Source: Bacteroidetes bacterium ADurb.Bin302
GTDB lineage: Bacteria > Bacteroidota > Bacteroidia > Bacteroidales > Paludibacteraceae
Direction of reading: 5' to 3'
DNA: 7,130 bases
NCBI GenBank assembly: GCA_002069025.1
Contig: MWBK01000095.1
Span: 1-7,130 of the forward strand
Program-made: the position numbers and the translations under genes
Notes under the pieces: model-generated
What the model was told of the DNA's origin: nothing
What the model saw: only the letters and a program-made list of their open reading frames with translations
Database searches by the model: none
Shown: in pieces, positions 6,531 through 7,130 of the stretch
Position numbering within the stretch: the stretch's first letter is position 1
Layout of the letters: each line of letters begins with the position of its first letter

Positions 6531-6560
6531 CAAATATAATCATTATTTTAAAATAGCAAA
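6531..6560 (-). promoter_or_regulatory. Promoter of the T9SS cargo gene
   Basis: On the minus strand, TTTG (6560-6557), 18 bases, then TATATTTG (6538-6531) match the Bacteroidota -33/-7 consensus. Transcription would start near 6525, about 15 bases before the ATG at 6510. This places the alternative ATG at 6543 upstream of the transcript and settles the start choice. Confidence 0.7.
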
Positions 6561-6592
6561 AACTTTATGTAGTATCAGATTAGTGCATAAAG
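6558..6592 (-). terminator. Probable weak terminator of the LolA-like gene
   Basis: Read on the minus strand, CTTTATG (6592-6586) pairs with CATAAAG (6569-6563). Two inner pairs (one G-U) extend it to 9 bp around a 12-base loop, and TTTTT (6562-6558) follows directly. It lies about 60 bases after the stop of the LolA-like gene. The stem is AT-rich and so weak. Its T-run merges with the -33 box of the next gene. Confidence 0.42.
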
Positions 6593-6650
6593 CCTTTTAT
6601 GTCAGAAATAAAAGCTAAAAATATGCTTGCTATAGTTATTACTAATATTT

Positions 6651-7130
6651 TTATTTCTTCTTTACTGGAACTAAAAAAACATCTTGGTTAATTTCGCTGT
6701 TATAAATAGTTTTACCCAATTCGTAAATGGTGTAATTACCATTAGGTTCCTCCATATTCATGATTTTCAAACTGAGGTCTTTTTTGTCTAAAGATAAAAT
6801 AACTTTCGAGTATCCACGAGTTACTTTCTCTTTGCGAGTAATTGTAAATTCATGATATTTTCCGTCACCATTGTATGAAATTTCAGATTTTGTTTCTGCT
6901 TCGATAGCTTTAATATCACCTTTCATGCAAAGTAGTAATGTGTTGCGTAATATCCTCATTGGAGAACCTTCTTTTACATTGTGTTCAATAAGGCGGCCTC
7001 GTACATTCATTACAAACTTATCTCTATTAATCACAAGAAAATCACCTGCGGGTTCACTGTAAATCATAGACATTTTGTCGTTCATAACATATAAAGTTCC
7101 CTTAGAATCTACAGACTTTTCCATCATTTT
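6651..7130 (-). CDS. LolA-like outer-membrane lipoprotein carrier-related protein, C-terminal part
   Basis: About 159 residues are in the window, and the frame stays open through the right edge, so the signal peptide and N-terminal strands are missing. The ATGs at 7127 and 7124 are internal, not the start. Visible features fit the Bacteroidota LolA-like family: SKGTLYVMNDKMSMIY, then PAGDFLVINRDKF, a core of lipid-carrier beta strands. A helix-like NTLLLCMKGDIKAIE and DGKYHEFTITRKEK follow, with a KDLSLKIMNM strand near the end. Proteins of this fold carry lipoproteins across the periplasm from the inner to the outer membrane. The Bacteroidota relatives are divergent and some may carry other lipids, so the exact role is uncertain. 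The product ends in KKK. No partner gene is visible on this side. Confidence 0.72.
   Translation of the reverse strand, partial: KMMEKSVDSKGTLYVMNDKMSMIYSEPAGDFLVINRDKFVMNVRGRLIEHNVKEGSPMRILRNTLLLCMKGDIKAIEAETKSEISYNGDGKYHEFTITRKEKVTRGYSKVILSLDKKDLSLKIMNMEEPNGNYTIYELGKTIYNSEINQDVFLVPVKKK

Noticed and set aside
6511..6543. Longer start for the T9SS cargo gene at the ATG at 6543
   Set aside because: That ATG lies between the -33 and -7 boxes, so it would not be transcribed; the ATG at 6510 gives a normal signal peptide.
6605..6657. Inverted repeat GAAATAAAA / TTTTATTTC, 9 bp, 35 bases apart
   Set aside because: It is made almost only of A and T, has a long loop, and overlaps the stop of the LolA-like gene; it is likely chance in AT-rich sequence.
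1..7130. CRISPR arrays, tRNA or rRNA genes, insertion sequences
   Set aside because: I saw no regularly spaced repeats, no cloverleaf-like sequence, no transposase motifs and no flanking target duplications.

Overview
The window reads as AT-rich chromosome of a Bacteroidota bacterium. Three things support this: a gldE-gldD pair, a large secreted protein ending in a type B (gliding-motility-associated) T9SS sorting domain, and promoters of the Bacteroidota type (TTTG, then TAnnTTTG). Only one gene, folE, has an obvious Shine-Dalgarno sequence, which also fits this phylum. The exact lineage cannot be fixed from this stretch.

Layout. Bases 1-2172 hold a minus-strand operon, gldE, then gldD, then a 4'-phosphopantetheinyl transferase cut by the left edge; the genes overlap or are only 4 bases apart. 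Bases 2173-2519 are a divergent intergenic region of 347 bases. It contains the gldE -7 box, an unexplained long stem-loop (2284-2344), a promoter for the rightward operon, and a structured leader. Bases 2520-4195 are a tight plus-strand operon, queD-queE-folE. A shared hairpin (4194-4229) ends it and also ends the convergent gene at 4228-6510, which encodes a multidomain Ig-like/SprB-like T9SS cargo protein. Bases 6511-6650 carry that gene's promoter and a probable weak terminator for the next gene, a LolA-like periplasmic protein that runs off the right edge.

How the genes work together. FolE, QueD and QueE catalyse three successive steps from GTP to 7-carboxy-7-deazaguanine, on the way to preQ0 and the tRNA base queuosine; QueC is not in the window. 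The leader of this operon looks like a complete preQ1-I-type transcription-attenuation riboswitch. It has a 6-bp stem, a C directly 5' of the 3' stem strand, an A-rich tail, an alternative helix that uses the tail, and a 12-bp intrinsic terminator just before queD. This is the best candidate for an undescribed regulatory element here. The left operon (GldE/GldD) and the 4228-6510 gene both relate to the gliding/T9SS world but are separate transcription units.
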